A stretch of DNA of 64,000 nt from Caldilineaceae bacterium. Its GTDB lineage: Bacteria; Chloroflexota; Anaerolineae; Caldilineales; Caldilineaceae. Shown here one piece after another: positions 17,560 through 26,851 of the stretch; the first letter of the stretch is position 1, and every line of letters begins with the position of its first letter. The notes under the pieces were generated by a model. It was not told where the DNA came from. It searched no databases and saw only the letters and a list, made by a program, of their open reading frames with translations. The stretch is taken from NCBI GenBank assembly GCA_020846635.1, contig JADLDO010000054.1, forward strand, positions 186,001 to 250,000, written 5' to 3'. Position numbers and translations under genes: made by a program.

Positions 17560-18819
17560 CTATTGGCGATGAATCTCCTTGCCAAGCACGACCCGGCAGG
17601 GATGCACATAATCTGCGTAGGCTTGTGCAACACCCCCTTCGGAAGCGTCACCGGCGTGGATAAAGGCTCGATAGCGGAACGTGGCTGCCCCGCCACGCGC
17701 AAATCCTTCGGTTGGGTAGGAGAGACCTACGGTGAAGACGCCATACTCGCGGCAGCTATATTTGCCGGAGCCGCCGGGATTGCTCGGATGACCAAAGAGC
17801 GCAATGCCATCGGTTCCATTCTCCACAGGCCCCGAGAAATCCAGCCAGGAAAACTCGCCGCTGCGCGAGGCCAACTCCCCAATACCGCCCTCGGAGTTCT
17901 CAAGCTTGCCGCCATTCTCCCGTAATATGCCCATCATACCATCTGTACTCTTTTGTGCAAGATCGCGCACGCGTATCGAGTTGGCGACGCGGCAGGCCAA
18001 TGCCACGCGCCGGTTGCCGGTGTCCGCCGGATCTTCAAGGCGCAGGGTCCAATCGACGATGCGTGTCGTGGCGTTCGGCGCATAGAAATGCACCGTCCGC
18101 AGCTCGCGCGCAAAGGGATAGCCACCCGGCTTCAAGTAATTCAACCGCTGCACAAACTTTCCATACACCCACCCATATTCGATACGCTCAAAGCCATCGT
18201 GCGCCATCTTCCCAGACGGCCCCAGCGGCGGGCGCAAGGACTCCTCCTCTGACCAGATGTTGACACCCAGGCAATCCTCCCCCCCATAGGAAATATAGAG
18301 CCCATGTTGGTGGGGATGCTCCCGCTCAATATCGCGCACGACATTGCCCTGTGGCCCATAGAGCGGCGAGAAGAAAGGCTTCCACACATCCCGATATTGG
18401 TAACGTCCCAATTCCGTCTGGTTTTGGGAAACCAGCAGTTCCTTCCCCATGTCGGTCAGGATCACCCGATCCTTAAAGACCGGCTTTCCGAGTGTCTGCA
18501 CAGCAGGCGAATCCTCTGTGTCCAGCCCGATGCGATAGCGGCGCTCCTGGCGGGCAGGGAAATCTCCTTCTACGACCCACGTCAGGATGCCATTGTCGAT
18601 CTGGGCAGGCGCTTGGCGCACCAGCGTGTTCTTCTCGTCGATTTCGTATACCTCTAGTAAGCGCGGATCAAAACGGCCCTGCTCCTCAGCATGCCACAAC
18701 AACTGCTGAGGATCGAGCGCAACCGAAGCAAGTGCGTTCAATCGACCCACAGGCCCAGCCTGTACCTGCGCCTCTATAGAATAACGGCTCTGCATCTCAG
18801 CCATGCCGGATAACTCCAT
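17560..18819 (-). CDS. DUF6807 (PmoA-like) family protein
   Basis: A 419-residue protein resembling DUF6807 proteins, often labelled PmoA family and common beside carbohydrate catabolic genes; their biochemical role is not settled. PHQHGLYISYGGEDCLGVNIW (around 165-185) and KPFFSPLYGPQGNVVRDI are the hallmark segments, and the C-terminal half is a beta-sandwich with GIALFGHPSNPGGSG and YRAFIHAGDA. No signal peptide is seen. It begins 2 bases after the stop of the lyase-like gene; ATG 18819 lacks a site, while ATG 18804 has GGAG 9 bases upstream, so either may be used. A role in processing the same saccharides is inferred from context. Confidence 0.78.
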   Translation of the reverse strand: MELSGMAEMQSRYSIEAQVQAGPVGRLNALASVALDPQQLLWHAEEQGRFDPRLLEVYEIDEKNTLVRQAPAQIDNGILTWVVEGDFPARQERRYRIGLDTEDSPAVQTLGKPVFKDRVILTDMGKELLVSQNQTELGRYQYRDVWKPFFSPLYGPQGNVVRDIEREHPHQHGLYISYGGEDCLGVNIWSEEESLRPPLGPSGKMAHDGFERIEYGWVYGKFVQRLNYLKPGGYPFARELRTVHFYAPNATTRIVDWTLRLEDPADTGNRRVALACRVANSIRVRDLAQKSTDGMMGILRENGGKLENSEGGIGELASRSGEFSWLDFSGPVENGTDGIALFGHPSNPGGSGKYSCREYGVFTVGLSYPTEGFARGGAATFRYRAFIHAGDASEGGVAQAYADYVHPCRVVLGKEIHRQ

Positions 18820-18821
18820 TT

Positions 18822-21092
18822 CTAATGAGTGGAGGTCAAGATAGATGTGGACAAAAATGGATACTCATACCAATCCAGAAGGCCAGCCGGCGATGCTGCA
18901 CCGGCAAACAGAAGAATCGAGATGTACTTATCAGCAAAGATGCGCCCGCCACCTCGACCGGCAATCACAGCGCCGCTGGCATCCAGGTACTTCGCCGCCG
19001 GGCCTGCGCCAATTGGCTGTTCGGCCAACGCCGCAAATTGGCGCGCGGCGATACGAAGATAGCGATCATCATTGGTGATGCGGTAGGCATGGGTCAATGC
19101 CTCCAGCGCGTGCGGTGTGGGCGCAGTTCTCTGCAATGAGGGCAACTCCTTGTAGAAGAAGATACCGTCGGCCCCAAGACAATGCTCTAGCAGATCGTCC
19201 ACCACCTCTACGATCAACCGCTTCACCCGCTCGTCGTCCTCGATGAGAAGATAGCGAGAAAATGAATTGACGGTCAGCGAGATCATAAAGGGGACGCGCG
19301 GCATACTGTGGCTGGTATAGGGAGCCAGCAGCGCGCCATAGGTGTCACGCCAAAGCAGGAACATCTCGACGAGCCGTTTGGCTTCTGCGCGCCATCTCTC
19401 CTCTCCAGTCCCCAAATAAAGCCCTACCATTGCCCGCAGCGCCCAACCACCCTCTCGTACGGCAGCGTCGCCGGGTTGGCGCATCTCCGGGCGCGCCATA
19501 TGGCGCATAATGTTATCGCCCACCGAGCGCGCACCATCCAGACCCTCCGTACGTCCGGTGAGGAAGTAATAATCCAGGAAACCCTCAGTCCATTCATGCG
19601 AAGGCGTCACACGCCCCGTCACATGATAGCGCGTGTGGATCTTCAAGCCACCATGCAGGAGCGGATCGGGGCTGTAATGGCACAGGTCCACGTCGAGCCA
19701 ATGCCGCGCACAGACCAATGCCGAATCCAGCACCCGGCGCTGCCCTGTGAGGCCATAGTAGAGCGCGCAACAGTGGGGCCGGTCATACTCGTTGTTGACC
19801 CACACATTCTCGCCGCGTCCCCGGCCCTGGTTTGTATAGTTCGCATCGGGCGCATCGCCGAAGTGGAACATGCCCAATGCTTTGGGGCGGCTGTCGTGTA
19901 GTTCATTGAAAAAGGTAATCAGCCGTCCTGGCAACTGTTCGGGAAAGAAGGTTTCAACCCACGGATTGTTGTCGCGAAACCAGGAACGAGGCAGCGAGGG
20001 ACGGTCCGGCAGTTGGAATTGAAGACTGCGTACACTGCATTCTTCGATAGGCGTATCCGGCGCGTGAAAGTGGAGTTGCAGGCGATGGGTCTTTGCCATC
20101 CCCTGCAACAGGGGGGCATGCTCGGCGTCGTCTGGATAGAGCGAACAGACGATCCCCTCCGGCTCCACGCGCAATGTCTTGGGAAAGTTCTGGTGTGCCT
20201 GATGAACGGAAAGCGTAAGACCAGCTTGCTCATCGCGCCAATCGACCCAGAAATCACCATAAAAGGAGTCGATGAAATGCTCATTCGATTGGTAGAGCAT
20301 CGTCTCCACGGTCAGCGCCATTTCCAGCGGCTGTTCCCCTTGCTGGATGGCTGTGCGATAGTAACCTTCCCCCAGCGCCAGGCGAGGCGTACCCTGGGCA
20401 ACAGACCGAAAGACAAATTGCAGAGCTTCCAGCGCCAGTTCGGGTTCTTCTTCGGCATGGATAAACTGATGTTCAACCTCAATATAGGGCTTGCCCGCAT
20501 ACGCTGTCACCCGCCCGCGCAGTTCGATAAACTCCTGCCCCTCAGTCGTGCGATGTTTGCCGCGCAGCAATACCACGGCGCGCAGCGGGCCAGCCTCCTC
20601 GACAGTCAACTCGACAGGCCCCAGCGCGCTGGTCGCGGTCTTGCCGCTGCAACGCAAGGCAAAGCCCTGGAAGGGTGACTCATCCCAGAGCTTCGTGCCG
20701 TTCAGTTGCACATCCCGAACCGGCAGAAACCCCTCTCTAGGAATCGTGAACGACAAGGGGCCGGTGTTTACCACCATGCCTTCCGCACTCTCCTGCACAG
20801 TCACCGCAGCCATAGGAGGGGGCGCGGCATCGACTCCCTCTTCGATAGAGAAATGCAGCGTCTTATCCCGGTTGCCCGGCAGATCCGGTTGGAAGTGGAT
20901 CAGCAGCCACTTGGCACTCTCGTCATCCCAGCGCGCCAGCACACGTTGGTGGGTGGGCAGTGTGCGCTCGCCATCGTAAATGACCAGATGTTGGGAAGGA
21001 GCCAATCGACCTCGTCCAAGCGGAATACTCACCGACACAGGTTCCAACTCCCGGTCGAGCTTGGAGATCTTCTCGAAATAGAGCGTACTCAT
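18822..21092 (-). CDS. Exo-rhamnogalacturonan lyase-like (PcRGLX/YetA-type) protein
   Basis: A 756-residue protein resembling the PcRGLX/YetA family: an N-terminal beta domain (about 1-100, with VSVSIPLGRGRL), a second beta sandwich (100-340) and a C-terminal alpha/alpha toroid (370-730). GENVWVNNEYDRPHCCALYY, HYSPDPLLHGG and VTPSHEWTEGFLDYYFLTG in the toroid are typical. Fungal PcRGLX is an exo-acting lyase on rhamnogalacturonan that leaves an unsaturated galacturonosyl end; bacterial relatives are mostly untested. There is no signal peptide, so it would act on imported oligosaccharides. It lies 30 bases after the MocA-type gene and directly before DUF6807, which supports a lyase-then-hydrolase order with GH88. 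Confidence 0.68.
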   Translation of the reverse strand: MSTLYFEKISKLDRELEPVSVSIPLGRGRLAPSQHLVIYDGERTLPTHQRVLARWDDESAKWLLIHFQPDLPGNRDKTLHFSIEEGVDAAPPPMAAVTVQESAEGMVVNTGPLSFTIPREGFLPVRDVQLNGTKLWDESPFQGFALRCSGKTATSALGPVELTVEEAGPLRAVVLLRGKHRTTEGQEFIELRGRVTAYAGKPYIEVEHQFIHAEEEPELALEALQFVFRSVAQGTPRLALGEGYYRTAIQQGEQPLEMALTVETMLYQSNEHFIDSFYGDFWVDWRDEQAGLTLSVHQAHQNFPKTLRVEPEGIVCSLYPDDAEHAPLLQGMAKTHRLQLHFHAPDTPIEECSVRSLQFQLPDRPSLPRSWFRDNNPWVETFFPEQLPGRLITFFNELHDSRPKALGMFHFGDAPDANYTNQGRGRGENVWVNNEYDRPHCCALYYGLTGQRRVLDSALVCARHWLDVDLCHYSPDPLLHGGLKIHTRYHVTGRVTPSHEWTEGFLDYYFLTGRTEGLDGARSVGDNIMRHMARPEMRQPGDAAVREGGWALRAMVGLYLGTGEERWRAEAKRLVEMFLLWRDTYGALLAPYTSHSMPRVPFMISLTVNSFSRYLLIEDDERVKRLIVEVVDDLLEHCLGADGIFFYKELPSLQRTAPTPHALEALTHAYRITNDDRYLRIAARQFAALAEQPIGAGPAAKYLDASGAVIAGRGGGRIFADKYISILLFAGAASPAGLLDWYEYPFLSTSILTSTH

Positions 21093-21122
21093 GATCGTTT
21101 GTCGGTCTCACTTCTAGTGGGT

Positions 21123-22325
21123 TTACTGCCGTGGATAGAAAACGTCTAGCAGCGGCTCGATGTCGGTGTACACATGACCATAGTTCTCTTTGAATCGAGC
21201 GTGCATCTGCTCTTCTGTCTTGGAAGGAGAGTTCAGAGGAAACGACAAAGATTGTTTGTTCATCAAGGCAGATTCGGAGGCAGCCAGGGACATCTCCTCG
21301 TCCAACCTGCCTGCCTGTGCGCCATAGGTCGGCTCGGTGTTATTCAGAACAGCGTTGGCGATGCTCATCAGTTGATCGGCCATATCGATGCCGCGGCCAT
21401 TGTTTTCACCAACGCCCAGCGCGGCATACGGGTTCTGCCAGGTAATGGTCTGTTCAGGGAGTTCAAGCGAGATCCGGTCGAGGACTTGGCTGCCATTCAC
21501 CTCGATAAAGGACAATTGAGGCTCATAGGCAGTCGCCTGCGCGCCATTCTCATAATCCGCGGGGGACGTGTAATAGACGGTGTTGTCGACAATTGCGCCC
21601 TTTGTGCCGTCAATCTGCGAAATGCCGGTCGCCTTGCGACCCAGAGAACGCGCATGGATCACATTCGAATACATCATCGTTGCCGCCACACCATTCTCAA
21701 ACTCAAGATAGCTATTGACCCATCTTTCCTCCGTGTGGCGGCGCTTCATGCGGTCGATGATCGGCACAACCGGGGTCACTTGGGTAATACCCAGAATCGA
21801 CTTGGGCGGACTTCCGGCGAGCAAACGTAGCATACTCATGCCATGATAACCACCTTCATAAAAAATTCGGTAGATGCGCCCTACCTCGCCGATCACGCCT
21901 GATTCGATCACCTTCGCCTGGAAGCGCGCCATTGCCGTACGATGATAATTCTCTGCCACCTCAAGTTTGACGTTGTTGCGAGCCGCGGCTTCGATCATCA
22001 GATCGGCCATCGGTCGCGTCGGGGCAATCGGCGTTTCCACCATCATGTTGATGCCCGCATCCGCCAAATAACAGCAGATCGGATGGTGGGCATCACCCGG
22101 AACGACCACATCGACAACGTCCAAATCCTCATGTTTCACCATGTCTTGCACACGGCTGTAGGTATTGACGCCATGCTCTTTTGCGACCTCTTGAAGCGCC
22201 GCTTCGTCCTTGTCACAGACCGCGACAAAATCAAAGACATCCTTGAGTTTTGCGTAAACCGGCAGATGTGAACCTCGTCCGCGTCTCCCCAAGCCGATCA
22301 GGGCTAGCTTCAATTTGCGTGCCAT
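21123..22325 (-). CDS. Gfo/Idh/MocA family protein lacking the conserved EKP lysine
   Basis: A 400-residue Gfo/Idh/MocA member. GLGRRGRG (11-18) forms the nucleotide loop. Where the family has (C)EKP this protein has VETP at 96-99, so the usual active-site lysine is replaced by Thr; the reaction may differ or the protein may be a non-redox member. The C-terminal domain includes YEGGYHGMSMLRLLAGSP with the conserved His. It follows oppC by 118 bases without a clear promoter and precedes the lyase-like gene by 30 bases, tying the transporter to the degradation enzymes. Confidence 0.85.
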   Translation of the reverse strand: MARKLKLALIGLGRRGRGSHLPVYAKLKDVFDFVAVCDKDEAALQEVAKEHGVNTYSRVQDMVKHEDLDVVDVVVPGDAHHPICCYLADAGINMMVETPIAPTRPMADLMIEAAARNNVKLEVAENYHRTAMARFQAKVIESGVIGEVGRIYRIFYEGGYHGMSMLRLLAGSPPKSILGITQVTPVVPIIDRMKRRHTEERWVNSYLEFENGVAATMMYSNVIHARSLGRKATGISQIDGTKGAIVDNTVYYTSPADYENGAQATAYEPQLSFIEVNGSQVLDRISLELPEQTITWQNPYAALGVGENNGRGIDMADQLMSIANAVLNNTEPTYGAQAGRLDEEMSLAASESALMNKQSLSFPLNSPSKTEEQMHARFKENYGHVYTDIEPLLDVFYPRQ

Positions 22326-22443
22326 ACGATGCCTAATCCTCTTCCTATTGGTGATACCGATTTAGAGTGGATTGATGTGGATCGATCTGAACAGAGTATG
22401 GTCAGTGCCTACGTGACGCTTAGAACCTAGTAATTCGTACAGA

Positions 22444-23619
22444 TCAATGGGCATACGGGTCTGCGGCATCCCGCAAGCCATCGCCCATGAAGTTAAAAGC
22501 CAAAACAGAAATCACAACCATCGCGGCGGGAGCCACCATGATCCACGGCGAAACAGCCACGGCTCCCACGTTCTGCGACTCCTGCAACAGCACCCCCCAA
22601 CTGATGACCGGTTCGCGCAGCCCCAGCCCCAGAAAGCTCAAGGACGTCTCAGCCATGATCATTCCCGGTATCGACAGCGTCAACGCGGCGATAATGTGGC
22701 TGAGAAAAGAGGGCAGCATGTGGCGCACGATCAAGCGCATTTCACTCGCACCCGACAGCTTGGCCGCGGTGATAAAGTCCTCCTCGCGCAGTTGCAGGAA
22801 GCGACCCCTGACCACGCGCGCCATGCCTGTCCAACCGATGAAGGAGAGGATCAGCGTGATGCCAAAGTAAATCTGCAACACCGACCAGCCGGTTGGCAGC
22901 GCCGCGCTAAGCCCCATCCACAAAGGGATACTCGGAATCGAACGCAAGAACTCGATCACGCGCTGGATGATGTTGTCGACAGCCCCCCCATAGTAGCCTG
23001 AAACGCCGCCGAGAAAGATACCCAGCACCAAGCTCACCAGCACGCCCGCAAGCCCGACCGATAAGGAGATGCGCGCCCCATAAATCACCCGCGAGAACAT
23101 ATCTCTCCCCAGGCGATCTGTGCCCATCAGAAAAACTCCCTGCTCCTCATGCGGAACATCTACGCCAAAGAGCTTCCGATTCATGGGAAAAAGACCCCAA
23201 AGCTTGTACTCCTCCCCGCGCACAAAAAATCGAACGGGATAGCGGATGCTCGTATCCTTGTTATAGGTGTTGCGTAGCGTTTCTCGATCCAGTTCACGCA
23301 CAGTCTGGTAAACAAAGGGCATATGCCAGTTGCCCTCCGCATCAACGACGTGAATCGAGGTGGGAGGATGGAACTTGTATTTACTGAACATACTCCCTGG
23401 ATCGTAAGGGGCGACGAATTCGCAAAAAAGCGCCACCAGGTACAGGAGCAGCACAATCACGGTGCTGATGAGCGCCACTTTATGCCGGCGAAAGCGCCAC
23501 CACATCAGCGTCCAGGCGGAGGCGACGTAGACCTTTTCATCCTGGCTTGGGGCCACGACTTCTGCTTCCCCGTGTGGGATCGAATCCGGGACAGCCGTTA
23601 CGCTCTTATATGTTGTCAT
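22444..23619 (-). CDS. ABC transporter permease, OppC/DppC type
   Basis: A 391-residue inner-membrane permease of the peptide/opine/nickel class. The N-terminal TM helix (about 36-58) is followed by a long periplasmic segment (about 60-165, longer than in typical OppC), then the five-helix core. The EAA loop is AAKLSGASEMRLIVRHMLP, which docks onto the ATPases, and ETSLSFLGLGLREPVISWG is a signature of the family. GAGGGAAG sits 8 bases before ATG 23619, and the gene starts 14 bases after oppB. It should form the channel with the OppB-like partner. Confidence 0.9.
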   Translation of the reverse strand: MTTYKSVTAVPDSIPHGEAEVVAPSQDEKVYVASAWTLMWWRFRRHKVALISTVIVLLLYLVALFCEFVAPYDPGSMFSKYKFHPPTSIHVVDAEGNWHMPFVYQTVRELDRETLRNTYNKDTSIRYPVRFFVRGEEYKLWGLFPMNRKLFGVDVPHEEQGVFLMGTDRLGRDMFSRVIYGARISLSVGLAGVLVSLVLGIFLGGVSGYYGGAVDNIIQRVIEFLRSIPSIPLWMGLSAALPTGWSVLQIYFGITLILSFIGWTGMARVVRGRFLQLREEDFITAAKLSGASEMRLIVRHMLPSFLSHIIAALTLSIPGMIMAETSLSFLGLGLREPVISWGVLLQESQNVGAVAVSPWIMVAPAAMVVISVLAFNFMGDGLRDAADPYAH

Positions 23620-23633
23620 ATCACATCTTCCCT

Positions 23634-24620
23634 CTATTCGAGCCGGATGCGGGGATCAACCCACGCCAACAGCAGGTCGGACAAGAGTGTCCCGATCACG
23701 GTGAGCGTGCTCAACAACAGGATAAAGCTGCCTGCAAGGTACATATCCTGCGTTGTCAGCGCGGTAAAGAGCATAGGCCCGGTGGTCTGGAGGCTGAGCA
23801 CAATGGAGACAATCGTTGCGCCGGAAATCAGATCGGCCAACGACCAGCCCACCGTACTGAAGAAGGGGTTGAGCGCAACCCGCACAGGATACTTCCAGAC
23901 CAGCTTTGTTTCTTCCACACCCTTTGCACGCGCCGTTTCCACATAGGGTTTGTTGAGTTCGTCCAGCAGGTTTGCGCGCGTAATCCGTACACCGCCCGCG
24001 GTGCTGCCGACGGCGAGGATCAACAGAGGAATCCAGATATGCGCGAGCATATCAAGCACTTTGGCCCAGCTCCACGGCGCATTGATATACTCAGGGCTAA
24101 ACAGCCCGCCCACACTCAGCCCCATATAGCTCATGGCGACCCACATGATCACCAGCGCCAGCACAAACGTAGGCACACCCGCCCCAATAAAGTTGAGCGC
24201 TGTTACCAGGTAATCTGGGATTGAATATTGATGCGTTGCGGAATAGACACCCACAGGGATGGCAATGAGCCAGCTAACGATCAGGGTGCTGAACGAAAGC
24301 ACGAAGGTCAACATCAGCCGCTCCCAGATCAGATCTTTGACGGGCAAGCGAAAATACATCGAATCTCCCCAGTCGCCGCGCGTCAGAATGCCCGTGATCC
24401 ACTTGGCATACTGCACATAGGCAGGCTGCCCCAACCCATACCGTTCCCGCAGCCTCTCCAACTCCGAGCTATCCACAATGTCACCCTGCTCACGCAAGGT
24501 GGCCGCGTAGGTCGTCAAATAGTCGCCTGGTGGCAGTTGGATGATGACAAACGCGACGATGGAAATCGCGAACAAAGTTGGGATCATCATCACAACTCGG
24601 CGTATCACATAAGTCAACAT
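23634..24620 (-). CDS. ABC transporter permease, OppB/DppB type
   Basis: A 328-residue permease with six predicted TM helices. The N-terminus MLTYVIRRVVMMIPTLFAIS is characteristic of DppB/OppB. The EAA loop ARAKGVEETKLVWKYPVRVA lies near residues 228-247, and PDYLVTALNFIGAGVPTFVLA matches the family. GAGGGG is just before ATG 24620. It is separated from the binding-protein gene by 86 bases containing a 32-bp palindrome, which probably lowers permease expression relative to the binding protein. Confidence 0.9.
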   Translation of the reverse strand: MLTYVIRRVVMMIPTLFAISIVAFVIIQLPPGDYLTTYAATLREQGDIVDSSELERLRERYGLGQPAYVQYAKWITGILTRGDWGDSMYFRLPVKDLIWERLMLTFVLSFSTLIVSWLIAIPVGVYSATHQYSIPDYLVTALNFIGAGVPTFVLALVIMWVAMSYMGLSVGGLFSPEYINAPWSWAKVLDMLAHIWIPLLILAVGSTAGGVRITRANLLDELNKPYVETARAKGVEETKLVWKYPVRVALNPFFSTVGWSLADLISGATIVSIVLSLQTTGPMLFTALTTQDMYLAGSFILLLSTLTVIGTLLSDLLLAWVDPRIRLE

Positions 24621-24670
24621 AAGCCCCTCTACTGGATCTCTCTGCTAAGCTAAACATCTGTGTCACGTGA

Positions 24671-24702
24671 ATTGGGGAGAGGGCGCGCGCCCTCTCCCCA
24701 AT
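24671..24702. other. Perfect 32-bp palindrome in the opp operon
   Basis: attggggagagggcgc and its exact complement meet with no loop at 24671-24702, five bases beyond the binding-protein stop codon. No T-run follows on the minus strand, so it is more likely a strong mRNA stem that protects the upstream transcript 3' end or partly terminates than a full terminator. The hairpin would have at least 14 GC-rich pairs. Confidence 0.8.
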
Positions 24703-24706
24703 CTGC

Positions 24707-26746
24707 CTACAGCGTATGATTCTCAGGTTCTTCCCAGTACCAGGTTGTGTCATCGATAATATACTCGTAGATCGTGCTGCAACAGTCCCACGGATAACCG
24801 GCATGGACGCCCTTCAAGCCATTCTTGACAATCACCAGCCGCGGCACTTCGCCCAAAAATCCCACAGATGGCAGTTCCTCAGCCCAGATATCCAAAATCT
24901 GCATGAAAAGTGCATTACGCTCCTCTTCATTGGGGTTGGAACGGATCTCATCCCACAGGTTCCAAATATCCCAGATCCAATGATCGGCGGGTGGTTCCTC
25001 GGCGATGGGATGGTTGGGATCGACACGCCAGGCAGTCCAGGCATTGGCCCACGGACGATCATCAATGTTGGTGTGTTTGATCCAGATTTGCGGATCAGCC
25101 AGCGGCACCAGATTGCGATCCATAAAGCCCATCGTGCATTCGACATCATTCGACTGGTGTTGCTCAATACTCAGCGAACGGTCTACCCCTCTGTAATTCA
25201 CGTCGAAGCCCAATTCCTTGAGAAACTCCAACGTCAAAAGCGAATCATCGCTTGCTTGGGCGGCCCCCAACATCGTCCAGCGAATCCGCTCGCCGCTGCC
25301 GTCCTTGAAGAGCCGGAACCCCTCAGCATCCCGCTCGCTGTAGCCCAGATCGTCCAACAACTGGTTGGCTCGATCCGGATCATATTCAAGATAGGCATTG
25401 GTCAATTTTTCGCTGTACAAGGGTGATTCCACGGGCGGGCCGTACTGCATCGGGGTACCGAAGCCGTCATAGTTTAGGTCGTTGAGCCGCTCCCGATCCA
25501 CGCCCAGGGAGACAGCGATACGGAAATCTCGTTCTTGGAACAACTCACGCAGTTGCGGATTTTTGGCCGTCATGTTGAAGTGAATACCAAGCACCGCAGT
25601 CCAGCGCCAGGACTGTACGGCGTAGTCACCGCGCGCCTCGCTCTCCTTCAGAACGGTCAGATCAGTAAAGTTTACATGGCGGGATTGGCAGTCGATCTCA
25701 CCATTGGCGATCCACAGCACAAGAACCGAAGGGTCTTGGAAAAGCCGGAAGGAGACAGTATCCATATAGGGCAACTGGTTGCCTGCCTCGTCCACTCCCC
25801 AATAGTAGGGGTTGCGAGTCATCGTGACATATTCGTCAGTCCAGGGGTTGTCTTGGATCCAGGGCGCATGTGTGGGGAGTTCGACATTGAGACGGGCGTC
25901 GTTCTTTGCCAAGAACAGCTCTGCCCACGACCCAAGTCCAGCTTCCCCCACCGCTGCTTCCAGACCAGCCTGATCCTCGGTATAGTCGATGTGGAACTGC
26001 TTCAGGTAGTGCGAAGGCATGGCAGGGATGTTGTTGACGATGCCGCCGCTGAGGTAAAAGAGCGAGTTGGGGCTGCTAAAGGTCACCTTGATCGTCAGGT
26101 CATCGGGAGCTGTCATCTCCAGGGGAACGCGCTCGCCATCCACCACGCTGGTCAGCCATTCGGGCGGCGAAGGCGTTAGGTCACTGTTTAGCTGAAAATC
26201 ATTGTACCAGAACAGAAAATCGTCTGTGGTCATGGGCGTGCCGTCCGACCATTTCAGACCCTCACGCAGATGGAACGTAAACTCGGTAGCGTCGTCGTTC
26301 GTTTCCCAAGACTCGGCCAGCAGTGGAACGGTGAGCATCTCATGATTGATGTCAAGCAGTCCCTTATAGAGCATATGGGCAGCCGAACCGCCATCCGCCT
26401 GTCCATTGAAGCCCTTACGCATATTGCCGCCATAATTACCGACACCATCCAGCCCTACCGATACCAGAGGATTCTTGGGCAGCCGCTCATCCACCGCGGG
26501 CAGGTCCCCACTCGCCACCAATTCGGCCAACATCGGAGCCTCGTTGAACGTAGTCGGAACGGCGACCGGCGCAGATGTTGCCACCGCAGGTTGCGCGCCA
26601 ACAGCCGCCGCAGGCTCCTCTACCGGTGCAGCGGGAGCAGCGCCACTCCCGCCACAGGCAACCGCCACAGCCCCCACGCCGGCAATGGCGGATAGCCGCA
26701 TGAACTCTCTCCGTGAAACCTTAGTGCGCCTCGTTTTCTCGTTCAT
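24707..26746 (-). CDS. ABC transporter substrate-binding protein, family 5, Tat lipoprotein
   Basis: A 679-residue extracellular solute-binding protein of the peptide/opine family (SBP_bac_5). The N-terminus has a twin-arginine motif SRREFMRL (11-18) and a lipobox-like AVAC with Cys31, so it is expected to be Tat-exported and lipid-anchored; an Ala/Pro/Val linker follows. TNDDATEFTFHLREGLKWSDG is the family signature near residue 150. At about 680 residues it is longer than classic OppA (about 540). Family-5 proteins also bind oligosaccharides, and the uronide genes downstream make that more likely than peptides here. AAAGGA stands 6 bases before ATG 26746. Confidence 0.9.
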   Translation of the reverse strand: MNEKTRRTKVSRREFMRLSAIAGVGAVAVACGGSGAAPAAPVEEPAAAVGAQPAVATSAPVAVPTTFNEAPMLAELVASGDLPAVDERLPKNPLVSVGLDGVGNYGGNMRKGFNGQADGGSAAHMLYKGLLDINHEMLTVPLLAESWETNDDATEFTFHLREGLKWSDGTPMTTDDFLFWYNDFQLNSDLTPSPPEWLTSVVDGERVPLEMTAPDDLTIKVTFSSPNSLFYLSGGIVNNIPAMPSHYLKQFHIDYTEDQAGLEAAVGEAGLGSWAELFLAKNDARLNVELPTHAPWIQDNPWTDEYVTMTRNPYYWGVDEAGNQLPYMDTVSFRLFQDPSVLVLWIANGEIDCQSRHVNFTDLTVLKESEARGDYAVQSWRWTAVLGIHFNMTAKNPQLRELFQERDFRIAVSLGVDRERLNDLNYDGFGTPMQYGPPVESPLYSEKLTNAYLEYDPDRANQLLDDLGYSERDAEGFRLFKDGSGERIRWTMLGAAQASDDSLLTLEFLKELGFDVNYRGVDRSLSIEQHQSNDVECTMGFMDRNLVPLADPQIWIKHTNIDDRPWANAWTAWRVDPNHPIAEEPPADHWIWDIWNLWDEIRSNPNEEERNALFMQILDIWAEELPSVGFLGEVPRLVIVKNGLKGVHAGYPWDCCSTIYEYIIDDTTWYWEEPENHTL

Positions 26747-26851
26747 GACATTCCTTTCTTGCAGGGTATTGCAGACAGTAAGTCTGAGAGAATAAGTTAC
26801 CGCTAGCCAAGTGGATCCATTTACAAGAGGTAATTATGTGCGTGTAAACAT

